64,000 nt of DNA from Algibacter amylolyticus. GTDB taxonomy: Bacteria > Bacteroidota > Bacteroidia > Flavobacteriales > Flavobacteriaceae. Of this stretch, positions 34,997 to 44,054 are shown in pieces. A program made the position numbers and the translations under genes. The notes beneath the pieces were generated by a model. The model was not told the origin of the DNA, did no database searches, and saw only the letters and a program-made list of their open reading frames with translations. Position 1 is the stretch's first letter. Each line of letters opens with the position of its first letter. The stretch is from contig NZ_JACHGE010000004.1 in the NCBI RefSeq assembly GCF_014202225.1, positions 186,001 through 250,000 on the forward strand, given 5' to 3'.

Positions 34997-35983
34997 TTAA
35001 ACTACAATTGTTTTTTCAATATTATTATATGTTATCCAAGATTTTAAGCGACCTATATAAAACATTTTAAGGTAATTTTCGGATAGAAAAATGTTAGACC
35101 AATCGAACCTTTTAGCTTGAACACCAAGATAAAAAACTAAAACAGCTAATCCTGCTTTTGGAATAAAATTCATTTCGGCATCCGATATACGCTTAACACT
35201 TTGATAGCCGGCTAAAAACTGCTTCTTTTTTTGTTCGTAAGTCGTCTTATCCGTTTCGATGTTAAACAACTGAAAACAAAAATACCCTACATCTAAAATT
35301 TGAGGGCCATTACCACAAAAATCGAAATCGAAAATGGTAATATCGCCTGTTTCTTTAACCGCCATATTATCATACCAAATATCTAAATGAACGCTACCTT
35401 TTTGAAGGTTTTCAAAATCGTTATCATGATAATAACTATCTATGTTTTTGATAAATTCCATTTCTGGTAAATCTTCAGTAAAATACGTTTTTAAATACGT
35501 GTAAGGCTCTTCTAGCAGTGACTTATAATTATATGAAATACGGTTTAAGATTTTATTTTCGGTAAGTGTATGTATTTTGGCCATTAGTGCCCCAATATTA
35601 AAACAGGTTTCCTCCTTTAGAAATCGGATTTTCTCTCCTTTAGCAAACGAAAAAAGCACTACATACCTTTTACCTTCTGGCGCTTCTATTTCTTGAATAT
35701 ACTCCCCTTTTCTATCTGGAATAGGAAAAGAAACACTTAAATTATTCTCCTGAAGTAACTTTAAAAGCGTTATTTCTTCTGAAATTTCAGGTTTAGACCT
35801 CCAATTATGACTGTAAACTCTTAAAACATATTTCGTTTCATTATTGGAAAGAAAATACGTGTGATTCATTCCTGTACGGAACAATTTACAATCAAAATCC
35901 CCATGTAATGGATATTTACCTTGTACAAATGCTCCCAATTCTTTTGCCGAAAGCGTAGAAGTTATAACAGGAAATACAGTCAT
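34997..35983 (-). CDS. Aminoglycoside-phosphotransferase-fold kinase in the arginine operon
   Basis: 328 residues of the APH/homoserine kinase-II (ThrB2-like) fold. The catalytic loop is HLDIWYDNM (about 201-209) and the metal motif is IFDFDFCGNGP (about 217-227). The N-terminal lobe FRTGMNHTYFLSNNETKYVLRVYSHNW binds ATP. It presumably phosphorylates a small hydroxylated or aminated compound, and the substrate is unknown. Six bases separate it from argB and 13 from argF', so it is part of the operon. No argininosynthesis step requires a kinase besides ArgB and ProB, which makes its presence odd. Confidence 0.8.
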   Translation of the reverse strand: MTVFPVITSTLSAKELGAFVQGKYPLHGDFDCKLFRTGMNHTYFLSNNETKYVLRVYSHNWRSKPEISEEITLLKLLQENNLSVSFPIPDRKGEYIQEIEAPEGKRYVVLFSFAKGEKIRFLKEETCFNIGALMAKIHTLTENKILNRISYNYKSLLEEPYTYLKTYFTEDLPEMEFIKNIDSYYHDNDFENLQKGSVHLDIWYDNMAVKETGDITIFDFDFCGNGPQILDVGYFCFQLFNIETDKTTYEQKKKQFLAGYQSVKRISDAEMNFIPKAGLAVLVFYLGVQAKRFDWSNIFLSENYLKMFYIGRLKSWITYNNIEKTIVV

Positions 35984-35996
35984 TAGTTAATAGTTT

Positions 35997-36935
35997 CTAT
36001 GAATCTTCTAATATCTTTTTAAGCACTAATTGCGCTGCGTAGGTTCTGTTGTTTGCTTGTTGTATTACCAAAGAACTATCGGTATCTAAAACAGCATCTT
36101 CAACCACTACATTTCTTCTAACGGGCAAACAGTGCATAAATTTTGCATCGCCAAGTTTAGCTTTAGTAATCATCCAATTAGGATCGGTATTGATTACTTT
36201 TCCGTAATCTTGATACGAGCTCCAGTTTTTAGTATATACAAAATCGGCATCTTTAAAGGCTTCTTCTTGATTGTGATAAATTGGCGTATCTCCAGTAATT
36301 TCTGGATTTAAATCGTAACCTTCTGGATTAGCAATTACAAACTCTACATCCATTTTTTGCATAGCTTGAGCAAAACTATTTGCCACAGCATGAGGCAAAG
36401 CCTTTACATGTGGCGCCCAACTTAAAACCACTTTAGGCTTTTTAACCTTAGCATGTTCTGAAATGGTAATCGCATCGGTTAATCCTTGTAATGGATGTCC
36501 TGTAGCACTTTCCATGTTTACAATAGGCACTGAAGCATATTTTTTAAACGCATTTAAAACCTGCTCGCTATTATCTTTTTCTTTATCGGTTAAAGTAGGA
36601 AATGCTCTTACTGCAATAATATCACAGTATTGAGACACTACGGCTGCAGCTTCTTTAATATGTTCGGCTGTATTGCCATTCATAATGGTACCATCGCCAA
36701 ACTCAATTCCCCAAGCGTCGCCAGAAACATTCATTACAATAGGAGCCATACCTAAATTTAAAGCTGCTTTTTGAGTACTTAAGCGCGTACGTAAGCTAGA
36801 ATTAAAAAACAATAAACCCAATGTTTTATTTTTTCCTAATTCTTGATGCTCTAGCGGATTTGCTTTAAGTTTTTTGGCTTCTTCAATCCAAGTATTAATA
36901 TTATCTATATCGTTAATTGACGTGTAATTTTTCAT
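35997..36935 (-). CDS. argF': N-acylornithine transcarbamylase (ArgF-prime, SOTCase/AOTCase type)
   Basis: 312 residues. The carbamoyl-phosphate motif FNSSLRTRLSTQKAAL (about 48-63) replaces the STRT of ordinary ArgF, and HCLPVRRNVVVEDAVLD (about 270-286) is the family's C-terminal motif. This pattern is typical of N-acetyl- or N-succinyl-ornithine transcarbamylases, where acyl-ornithine is carbamoylated before deacylation. Within Bacteroidota the characterised enzyme (Bacteroides fragilis) acts on N-succinylornithine. The acyl specificity here was not assigned from residues I can verify. Confidence 0.88.
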   Translation of the reverse strand: MKNYTSINDIDNINTWIEEAKKLKANPLEHQELGKNKTLGLLFFNSSLRTRLSTQKAALNLGMAPIVMNVSGDAWGIEFGDGTIMNGNTAEHIKEAAAVVSQYCDIIAVRAFPTLTDKEKDNSEQVLNAFKKYASVPIVNMESATGHPLQGLTDAITISEHAKVKKPKVVLSWAPHVKALPHAVANSFAQAMQKMDVEFVIANPEGYDLNPEITGDTPIYHNQEEAFKDADFVYTKNWSSYQDYGKVINTDPNWMITKAKLGDAKFMHCLPVRRNVVVEDAVLDTDSSLVIQQANNRTYAAQLVLKKILEDS

Positions 36936-36984
36936 TTTATGCTCGCCTATGCGGGTATCTTTTTAATTTAACTTTAATTTTTTA

Positions 36985-37011
36985 CTACAAGGTTTTTGAA
37001 ACCTTACAGGA
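36985..37011. repeat. Family B palindrome at the end of proB
   Basis: CTACAAGGTTTTT and AAACCTTACAGG form the arms. The element starts at the proB stop codon and encodes that protein's last residues (CKVSKTL), so the gene end has been replaced by repeat DNA. Confidence 0.7.
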
Positions 37012-37767
37012 TATTTTAGTAAACGCCACCTTATCTTCCATGGCATTTAGCATAAAATCATCCTCTAATCCGTTTACAATCCATGTTTCAATATTTGCTG
37101 CTTTAGCTACCGTAGCCGCTTCTATTTTAGATTCCATACCACCACTACCATGCGTAGATTTCGAGTTTACAACTTGAGCTCTTAAGGCATCAAAATCTAT
37201 AACTTCTTTTATGGTTTTAGGCGCTCCATTCTCCATAGATTCCTTGGTATAAATACCATTTGTATTGGTAGCAATTATAAATAAATCGACATTTAAAAGG
37301 GATGCTGTTAAGGCGCCTAATTTATCGTTATCACCAAATTTAATTTCGTCGGTGGCAACGGTATCGTTTTCATTAATTATAGGAATGTAGTTATTGTTTA
37401 CCAACACGTTAATAGTGTTAACAATATTGGTTTTACTTTCTTGCTTTTCAAAATCTGAATAAGACAATAAACATTGCGAACTCAACAAGCCATATTCTCT
37501 AAAAATTTCTTGATAGATTCGTATTAAATGCGGCTGCCCTATAGATGCCAAGGCTTGTTTTACAAACACTTCTTCGCGCTGACTTTCTAGCTTTACAAAT
37601 TGTTTTGCCACAGCAATAGCACCAGAACTTACAATAATAAACTCGTGGGTATCTTGAAGCTTTTGTATTTGGTTTGCAATATCTTCAATTTTACCACGCG
37701 ATAAATTATTGGTTTCTTTAGTTAGCGTGTTAGAGCCAATTTTTAGTAAAATGCGTTTTTTCTTCAT
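36985..37767 (-). CDS. proB: Glutamate 5-kinase (catalytic domain only)
   Basis: 260 residues. ILLKIGSNTLTKE (residues 5-17) and FIIVSSGAIAVAK are the kinase motifs, and IPIINENDTVATDEIKFGDNDKLGA (near 128-152) is the glutamate/proline-binding region. It makes glutamyl-5-phosphate. The C-terminal PUA domain found in enterobacterial ProB (about 367 residues) is absent. It lies next to proA in an operon that also makes arginine, so glutamate flow to both products is co-ordinated. Confidence 0.93.
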   Translation of the reverse strand: MKKKRILLKIGSNTLTKETNNLSRGKIEDIANQIQKLQDTHEFIIVSSGAIAVAKQFVKLESQREEVFVKQALASIGQPHLIRIYQEIFREYGLLSSQCLLSYSDFEKQESKTNIVNTINVLVNNNYIPIINENDTVATDEIKFGDNDKLGALTASLLNVDLFIIATNTNGIYTKESMENGAPKTIKEVIDFDALRAQVVNSKSTHGSGGMESKIEAATVAKAANIETWIVNGLEDDFMLNAMEDKVAFTKISCKVSKTL

Positions 37768-37818
37768 TATTTAAAACTTCACCTGCTTATTTTAAAACAC
37801 CCATTAAGATATACCTAA

Positions 37819-39015
37819 TTAGCGTATTTGCCCATTACCATGAACGTACCATTTATTAGTGACTAAATGCTGTAAACCAATTGGTCCTCGTTGGTGTAAT
37901 TTATCGGTACTAATGGCTAACTCGCCACCTAAACCAAACTCGAAACCATCTGTAAAACGTGTTGATGCATTATGATAAACAGCACCACAATCTACACTAG
38001 CCATAAAATTTTCGGCAGCACCTTGTGCACTTGTTACTATAGATGCCGAGTGACCTCCACTGTATTTATTAATCATTTCGATAGCCGCTAAGGTATGTGG
38101 TATACTTCCAATAACGATTTTATAATCTAAAAACTCTTTATACCAAATATCGTCGTTTTCAATTTGCTTAACCGTTTTATAATTGGCTAAAGAATCATCT
38201 CCTAAAACTTCAACATTATGTGATGCTAAGCGTTCTAATAAATCTTCAATAAACTGTGCTTTATTTGGCAAATCATTATCGATTAATACTTTATCTACAG
38301 CATTACAACCAGACACTTTTTGTGTTTTGGCATTTACAATAATATCGAGAGCCATAGCTACATCGGCATGTTTATGCACATACACGAAGTTATTTCCGCG
38401 TCCGCTAACAATTACAGGACATTTAGCATTTTGCTTTACAAACTCGATTAAACGTTCGCCACCACGTGGCACAATTAAATCTAAAGTTTGCGTTGGATTT
38501 TCTAAAAACGCTTGTGTTTCGGTACGGTTATAATTTAAATACTCCACCCATTCTGTACTTACATCGTTATCTTGTAATGCCTTGTGCCATAAATCTACAA
38601 TAGCTAAGTTAGAATTTAAAGATTCTTTACCGCCTTTTAATAAAATTTTGTTTCCAGATTTGAATGCAATGCCTCCGGCTTCGATAGTAACATCTGGTCG
38701 CGACTCATAAATAATCATGACCGTACCAAATGAAGCTGTGCGATTATAAATTTGCATGCCATTATCGTGTGTAAAGCTAAAACGCTCTACACCTACAGGA
38801 TCTTCTAATTCTGCTAACTGGCGTAAAGACTCAATCATGCCTTCTATTTTGGCATCGTTAACTTTTAAACGATCACTCATAGCCAAATCACTATCATCAT
38901 AGCTATCCATATCTATTTTGTTAGCATCTAGGATAGTTTGTGCGTGTTCTTTAACCAATTCCTTCATGGAATTTAATACGGCATTACGTTTATGTATACT
39001 TAGTGTTTTGTTCAT
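37819..39015 (-). CDS. proA: Glutamate-5-semialdehyde dehydrogenase
   Basis: 398 residues, aldehyde-dehydrogenase fold. The active Cys is in TQKVSGCNAVDKVLID (near 240), and NRTASFGTVMIIYESRPDVTIEA (about 90-112) is a ProA hallmark. VYHNASTRFTDGFEFGLGGELAISTDKLHQRGPIGL near the C-terminus is typical. It reduces glutamyl-5-phosphate to the semialdehyde. It follows the unknown secreted gene by 10 bases and precedes proB by 51. Confidence 0.95.
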   Translation of the reverse strand: MNKTLSIHKRNAVLNSMKELVKEHAQTILDANKIDMDSYDDSDLAMSDRLKVNDAKIEGMIESLRQLAELEDPVGVERFSFTHDNGMQIYNRTASFGTVMIIYESRPDVTIEAGGIAFKSGNKILLKGGKESLNSNLAIVDLWHKALQDNDVSTEWVEYLNYNRTETQAFLENPTQTLDLIVPRGGERLIEFVKQNAKCPVIVSGRGNNFVYVHKHADVAMALDIIVNAKTQKVSGCNAVDKVLIDNDLPNKAQFIEDLLERLASHNVEVLGDDSLANYKTVKQIENDDIWYKEFLDYKIVIGSIPHTLAAIEMINKYSGGHSASIVTSAQGAAENFMASVDCGAVYHNASTRFTDGFEFGLGGELAISTDKLHQRGPIGLQHLVTNKWYVHGNGQIR

Positions 39016-39025
39016 TTTTAGTTAC

Positions 39026-39616
39026 TTAATTACATTTGCTATTATAGAAATCAACGATATCTTCAATAGCTCCTTTACTTAACTCTTTTTGTTTTAATTT
39101 TTCTAGTAAAACGGGACAATCCTCAAATAAGTGCCATTCATTTTTTCTTATTTTTCGTCCAATGTTAATGGTATTATCATTCTTTTCAATGTAGTACACA
39201 TTACTTCCACCGTAACCCATAGACATCATTGGCATTCCCGTATTTGCACCTCCCACTCCCATACCCATTGGCATTGAACCACTGGACTTATAAACAACAA
39301 ATAAATTTAATTCACCTAATTGAACAATCTTCATTAACATTGTGAAATCACCAACTGTCTTATAACGATATTTCTCATTTGTAGTTAAATCATCATAACC
39401 AGTTACATTACTAGAGTCGTAAGTCTCAGGTTTAGAATCTAAATTTTCCCTAAACTTAATTCCTCCAAATGACCTTCTCTTTATTAAACCTTTTTCTGAA
39501 GTACCATCTGTAAAATAAACAATAGCTTTTTCATAAAGTTCCCCTTTCGACAATCCAAATTGTGCTTTCGCACCTAGAGAAAAAAACAATGTGATTAGAA
39601 TAAAAATGTTTTTCAT
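39026..39616 (-). CDS. Secreted protein of unknown function inside the arginine/proline operon
   Basis: 196 residues. A signal peptide (MKNIFILITLFFSLGAKA) ends before QFGLSKGELYEK. The remainder is soluble, with alternating beta-like strands (AIVYFTDGTSEKGLIKRRSFGGIKF), a glycine/methionine-rich stretch SMPMGMGVGGANTGMPMMSMG (about 113-133), and no clear motif. I do not recognise a family. It lies four bases after argD's stop and ten before proA, so it is co-transcribed. Its relation to amino-acid synthesis is unknown; periplasmic location makes an enzymatic role in the cytosolic pathway unlikely. Confidence 0.75.
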   Translation of the reverse strand: MKNIFILITLFFSLGAKAQFGLSKGELYEKAIVYFTDGTSEKGLIKRRSFGGIKFRENLDSKPETYDSSNVTGYDDLTTNEKYRYKTVGDFTMLMKIVQLGELNLFVVYKSSGSMPMGMGVGGANTGMPMMSMGYGGSNVYYIEKNDNTINIGRKIRKNEWHLFEDCPVLLEKLKQKELSKGAIEDIVDFYNSKCN

Positions 39617-39620
39617 TTTT

Positions 39621-40775
39621 CTAGCTTACGTTTACAGCTTCTTCAATCTCAACCAACGCTTCAACCAACGCTTCAAAAAACATATTAATATGATCTCTTC
39701 TCAACGTTAACGGAGGTAATATTCTTAATAATTTTTTATTTGCGGCTCCACCAGTAAAAATATGGTGTTTATAAATTAAATTCTTTCTAAGTTCTCCAAC
39801 TTCAAAATCGAATTCTAATCCTAGCATCAACCCTCTTCCTTTTATATTTTTTATTTGCGGAATGGTTTTGGCTAATTTCATGAAATAGCACGACATCTCA
39901 TTTACATTATCTATTAACTTATGCTCTTCAATAACGTTTAAAACCGATAAACCTGCTGCGCAAGCTAAATGGTTTCCACCAAAAGTAGTGCCTAACATGC
40001 CAAATTTAGCTTCAATATTTGGATGAATTAAAATCCCTCCAATAGGAAAACCGTTCCCCATACCTTTTGCTATGGATATAACATCTGGCGTTACATTATA
40101 GTGCTGAAATGCAAAAAACTTGCCTGAGCGTCCGTAACCAGACTGTACCTCATCGGCAATAAACATGGTGTTATTTGCTTTACAAAGTGCATCAACAGAT
40201 TCAAAAAACTCAGCAGAACCTTCATCCAAACCACCTACACCTTGAATAAACTCAACAATAACCGCACAAACATCACCTTTTTCTAATTCTGATTTTACAC
40301 CTTCAATATCGTTTAACTCAAGAATAGTTACTTTTTGCTGCGCATTAATTGGCGCAATAATATTTGGGTTATCGGTTGCCGCTACAGCGGCCGACGTACG
40401 ACCATGAAAACCATTTTTAAAAGCAACCACACGAGATTTCCCCGTTTTAAACGATGCCAGTTTTAAGGCATTCTCGTTAGCCTCGGCACCAGAATTGCAT
40501 AAAAACAACTCATAGTCTTTACAACCCGAAAGTGCTTCTAATTTATCGGCAAGCTCTACCTGTAACGGATTTTGAACTGCATTAGAGTAAAACCCTAATT
40601 TAGCGACTTGAGATGCTACAGCATCAACATAATCTGTATGCGCATGTCCAATAGAAATTACAGCATGACCTCCGTAAAGATCTAAATACTCTGTGCCTTT
40701 TTCATCGTAAACATAAACACCTTTTCCTGAAACAGGCGTTACATCATATAACGGGTAAACATTAAATAGTGGCAT
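39621..40775 (-). CDS. argD: Acyl-ornithine / aspartate-family aminotransferase (ArgD)
   Basis: 384 residues, class-III aminotransferase. The PLP lysine is in SIAKGMGNGFPIGG (near 240), preceded by FIADEVQSGYGRSGKFFAF. YLDLYGGHAVISIGHAHTDYVDAVA is conserved near 30-54. It transaminates N-acylglutamate semialdehyde to N-acylornithine. The length and neighbours fit ArgD rather than ornithine aminotransferase. It follows proC's stop by one base. Confidence 0.92.
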   Translation of the reverse strand: MPLFNVYPLYDVTPVSGKGVYVYDEKGTEYLDLYGGHAVISIGHAHTDYVDAVASQVAKLGFYSNAVQNPLQVELADKLEALSGCKDYELFLCNSGAEANENALKLASFKTGKSRVVAFKNGFHGRTSAAVAATDNPNIIAPINAQQKVTILELNDIEGVKSELEKGDVCAVIVEFIQGVGGLDEGSAEFFESVDALCKANNTMFIADEVQSGYGRSGKFFAFQHYNVTPDVISIAKGMGNGFPIGGILIHPNIEAKFGMLGTTFGGNHLACAAGLSVLNVIEEHKLIDNVNEMSCYFMKLAKTIPQIKNIKGRGLMLGLEFDFEVGELRKNLIYKHHIFTGGAANKKLLRILPPLTLRRDHINMFFEALVEALVEIEEAVNVS

Positions 40776-40776
40776 T

Positions 40777-41571
40777 TTATTTGGTTTTTATTTGGTTTAT
40801 TTTCTCAAACGATGCGTTAATTCCTTTAATAAGCGACGAGCTTAAACCTTGGTGTTCCATTTCGTTTAAGCCTTCAATAGTACAGCCGCTAGGTGTTGTA
40901 ACACGATCTATTTCTTCCTCTGGGTGTTTGCCAGATTCTTTTAATAACGTAGCCGCCCCAAAACAAGTTTGCATAGCAAGTTCATGCGCTTCATGAGCCT
41001 CAAATCCTAACTGAATAGCGCCTTGTGTCGTAGCGCGAATTAAACGCATCCAAAAGGCAATTCCGCTAGCACAAATAACTGTTGCTGCCTGTAATTGTTC
41101 CTCCGGAATTATCATAGATCGCCCCATACAATCAAAAATAGTTTTTGCTAATTCTACTTTAGCCTTAGCCATGTCATTTACCGAAATACAGGTCATAGAT
41201 TGCCCCACAGAAGCCGCCGTATTTGGCATAGCGCGAACAACAAAACGATCTTTACCTACAATATCTTCAATTCTTGAAATTGCAAAACCAGTTATAACCG
41301 AAATAATAACATGATTTTTATTAAGTAACGGTTTTAAATCCTTTAAAATAGCCTCAAAATGACGCGGTTGAACCGCAAAAATTAAAATATCGGCATTTTT
41401 AACAGCTAAAGCATTATCCGAAGTAAGCTCAACCTTATCAAACTCCTCAAACCCTTTAATAGAGCTTATATTTCTCTTCGTTAAATACAACGTTGTTAAA
41501 GCATTTGTCGTTACCAATCCTTTTGCAATAGACTGTCCTAAACTTCCTGCTCCTATAATTGCTACTTTCAT
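40777..41571 (-). CDS. proC: Pyrroline-5-carboxylate reductase
   Basis: 264 residues. The Rossmann start MKVAIIGAGSLGQSIAKGL binds NAD(P)H. VVRAMPNTAASVGQS (about 111-125) and the C-terminal helical region DRVTTPSGCTIEGLNEMEHQGL (near 223-244) are P5CR landmarks. It completes proline synthesis from the ProBA product. Its place between argC and argD shows proline and arginine genes are fully interleaved. Confidence 0.94.
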   Translation of the reverse strand: MKVAIIGAGSLGQSIAKGLVTTNALTTLYLTKRNISSIKGFEEFDKVELTSDNALAVKNADILIFAVQPRHFEAILKDLKPLLNKNHVIISVITGFAISRIEDIVGKDRFVVRAMPNTAASVGQSMTCISVNDMAKAKVELAKTIFDCMGRSMIIPEEQLQAATVICASGIAFWMRLIRATTQGAIQLGFEAHEAHELAMQTCFGAATLLKESGKHPEEEIDRVTTPSGCTIEGLNEMEHQGLSSSLIKGINASFEKINQIKTK

Positions 41572-41622
41572 ATTAACTCTTTTATCGCACCCTTCAATAA
41601 GGGAATCTATTTAATTTATAAT

Positions 41623-41710
41623 GGCGTTACCACAAGGGTCGGGCTTTACGCTGCAAGTCCTCGCACCTCCTTCGTCGGGCTATGGGCTTTCCACTGCAAT
41701 CCCTAACGCA
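41623..41710 (-). repeat. Dispersed repeat family C, copy 6
   Basis: Almost the same as copy 1 (ends GCGTTAGGGATTG and GTGGTAACGCC). It lies in the 208-base gap between argC and proC, within the operon, so the operon transcript would contain this hairpin. Confidence 0.85.
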
Positions 41711-41779
41711 GAAAAACCTCGTAGGCATTAACGCAAACTTTTACTCTACTCTTCCTTTTACTGAATCTAAATCAACTCC

Positions 41780-42763
41780 CTAAAAATAAGTTGCCTTTAA
41801 ACCTAAACCTAAAGCTTCTTCTAATCCAAACATTAAATTCATGTTCTGTACTGCTTGTCCAGAAGCACCTTTTAATAAGTTATCAATTACACTAGTAATT
41901 AATAATTTCCCGTTGTGTTTATGTACATGAACCAAACATTTATTGGTGTTTACAACTTGTTTCATGTGTAAAAAATCATCAGCTACAAAGGTAAATTTAA
42001 CATCTGCATAAAATGCTTCGTATAACGCTTTTGCATCCTCTACTGTACCTTCGTAATCGGTATAAATAGTAGCAAAAATACCTCTAGAAAAATTACCTCT
42101 ATTTGGCATAAAAATAATTTCGGAATTAAAGCTAGATTGCAATTGATTAACCGATTGGTTTATTTCTCCTAAATGCTGATGCGTAAACGGCTTGTAATAC
42201 GAAAAGTTATTATCTCGCCACGTATAATGTGTAGTTGCAGATAATGACGTTCCTGCACCCGTAGCACCTGTAACAGCATTAATATGCACATCGTTACCAA
42301 GTAAACCAGCATCTGCCAATGGCAACAAACCTAATTGAATAGCCGTAGCAAAACACCCTGGATTTGCAATATAATTAGCACTTACAATTGCATCTTTATT
42401 TAACTCTGGTAAGCCATAAACAAATGTTTTTCCATTAAAAACCTTATCGGCTTCTAACCTAAAATCGTTACCTAAATCAATAATTTTTGTGTTTTTAGAA
42501 AACGTATTAGCCTCTAAAAACTTAACAGAATTTCCATGACCTAAGCATAAAAACAAAACATCAACATTTGGGTTTACGGTATCTGTAAATTTTAAATCTA
42601 AAGTCCCAACTAAATCCTGATGTATTTTGCTAATCTTATTGCCAGCGTTACTTGTACTAAACACAAAATCAATTTCGGTTTCTGGGTGGTTAATTAGCAA
42701 CCTAATTAACTCACCTGCTGTATAACCAGCACCACCAATAATTCCTGCTTTAATTTTTTTCAT
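41780..42763 (-). CDS. argC: N-acetyl(or succinyl)-gamma-glutamyl-phosphate reductase
   Basis: 327 residues. GIIGGAGYTAGELIRLL (about 6-22) binds NADP, the nucleophile Cys is in ANPGCFATAIQLGLLPL (near 135), and TGATGAGTSLSATTHY follows. It reduces the acylglutamyl phosphate made by ArgB. It follows argG by 85 bases that contain a half family B repeat (42834-42850). Confidence 0.95.
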   Translation of the reverse strand: MKKIKAGIIGGAGYTAGELIRLLINHPETEIDFVFSTSNAGNKISKIHQDLVGTLDLKFTDTVNPNVDVLFLCLGHGNSVKFLEANTFSKNTKIIDLGNDFRLEADKVFNGKTFVYGLPELNKDAIVSANYIANPGCFATAIQLGLLPLADAGLLGNDVHINAVTGATGAGTSLSATTHYTWRDNNFSYYKPFTHQHLGEINQSVNQLQSSFNSEIIFMPNRGNFSRGIFATIYTDYEGTVEDAKALYEAFYADVKFTFVADDFLHMKQVVNTNKCLVHVHKHNGKLLITSVIDNLLKGASGQAVQNMNLMFGLEEALGLGLKATYF

Positions 42764-42848
42764 TTTTTATACTTCTTTTAGACCTAAACGCTTAAAAAAA
42801 CTGACGGTCTTTTTGGAAATTTATTTCTCTTTTGAGACCTACAAGGTT

Positions 42849-44024
42849 TTATGAGTTTACTTGTCTGTAAATTTTATTTTGATTCCCAATAATTTTGATG
42901 AATCCTTTTGCATCCTCTGCAGTCCACGCTTTATTTTCTTCGCCATAAGTACTAAACTTACTAGACATTAAATCATGATCTGAAACAATACCATCTAAAG
43001 AAAAGTGGTAAGGTTTTAAAGTCACTACAACATTACCAGAAACCATTTTTTGAGAACTTTGTAAAAAGGCTTCTGTATCGCGCATAACAGGATCTAAATA
43101 TTGACCTTCATGTAAATGCATGCCGTAAAAACTAGACAGATAATCTTTGTGCTGTAATTGCCATTTTGTTAAGGTGTGCTTCTCTAACAAATGGTGCGCC
43201 TTTACTGTAATTAAAGCAGCAGCAGCTTCAAAACCAACACGTCCTTTAGTTCCAACAATAGTATCGCCAACATGAATATCTCTACCAATAGCGTAAGCCG
43301 AAGCTATGTTATTTAGCTTTTCTATATTAACTTCCGGAGCATTTTCTTCGCCATTTAACGCTACAAACTCACCATTTTTAAAGGTTAGCGTTACTTTTTC
43401 TTCACCTTCTTTTTCTAATTGCGATGGGTAAGCCTCGCTTGGTAAAGGTTTTTCAGACTTTAAAGTCTCTACACCGCCAACACTAGTTCCCCAAAGGCCT
43501 TTATTAACCGAGTATTTAGATTTTTCCCAAGGCATATCAATACCTTCAGATTTTAAATAATCTATCTCCTCTTGTCTTGTTAATTTTTGGTCTCTAATTG
43601 GCGTAATAATTTTAATGTTTGGCGCTAAGGTTTGAAAAATCATATCAAAACGTACTTGATCGTTTCCGGCTCCTGTACTACCATGAGCAATATATTCGGC
43701 ATCAATACTTTTAGCATATTCAATAATTTCAATAGCTTGAATAATACGTTCGGCACTAACAGACAATGGGTAGGTACCGTTTTTTAATACGTTTCCAAAA
43801 ATTAAATACTTTACTACTTTTTGGTAAAATGTAGCTACGGCATCAATATTTTTATAAGTTGAAACGCCCATTTTATAAGCGTTACTTTCAATATGCTTAA
43901 TTTCTTCAGTTGTAAAACCACCTGTATTTACACTTACAGCATGTACATCATACTCTTTTGATAAACTTACTGCGCAATACGATGTATCTAAACCTCCACT
44001 ATATGCTATTACTAATTTTTTCAT
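42849..44024 (-). CDS. argG: Argininosuccinate synthase
   Basis: 391 residues. The PP-loop AYSGGLDTSYCAVSL (about 7-21) and AHGSTGAGNDQVRFD (near 114) are standard. ATP-dependent condensation of citrulline and aspartate. It is the second gene of the operon, 30 bases after the GNAT gene. It is a class of ArgG that lies among early arginine genes in Bacteroidota. Confidence 0.95.
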   Translation of the reverse strand: MKKLVIAYSGGLDTSYCAVSLSKEYDVHAVSVNTGGFTTEEIKHIESNAYKMGVSTYKNIDAVATFYQKVVKYLIFGNVLKNGTYPLSVSAERIIQAIEIIEYAKSIDAEYIAHGSTGAGNDQVRFDMIFQTLAPNIKIITPIRDQKLTRQEEIDYLKSEGIDMPWEKSKYSVNKGLWGTSVGGVETLKSEKPLPSEAYPSQLEKEGEEKVTLTFKNGEFVALNGEENAPEVNIEKLNNIASAYAIGRDIHVGDTIVGTKGRVGFEAAAALITVKAHHLLEKHTLTKWQLQHKDYLSSFYGMHLHEGQYLDPVMRDTEAFLQSSQKMVSGNVVVTLKPYHFSLDGIVSDHDLMSSKFSTYGEENKAWTAEDAKGFIKIIGNQNKIYRQVNS

Positions 44025-44054
44025 TTTATTATTTTGTATAACTTATTCTATAAT

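Noticed and set aside
36985-37767. Truncated proB pseudogene
   Set aside because: The kinase domain is complete. Only the PUA domain is absent, as in many short bacterial ProB proteins, and the end is a repeat.
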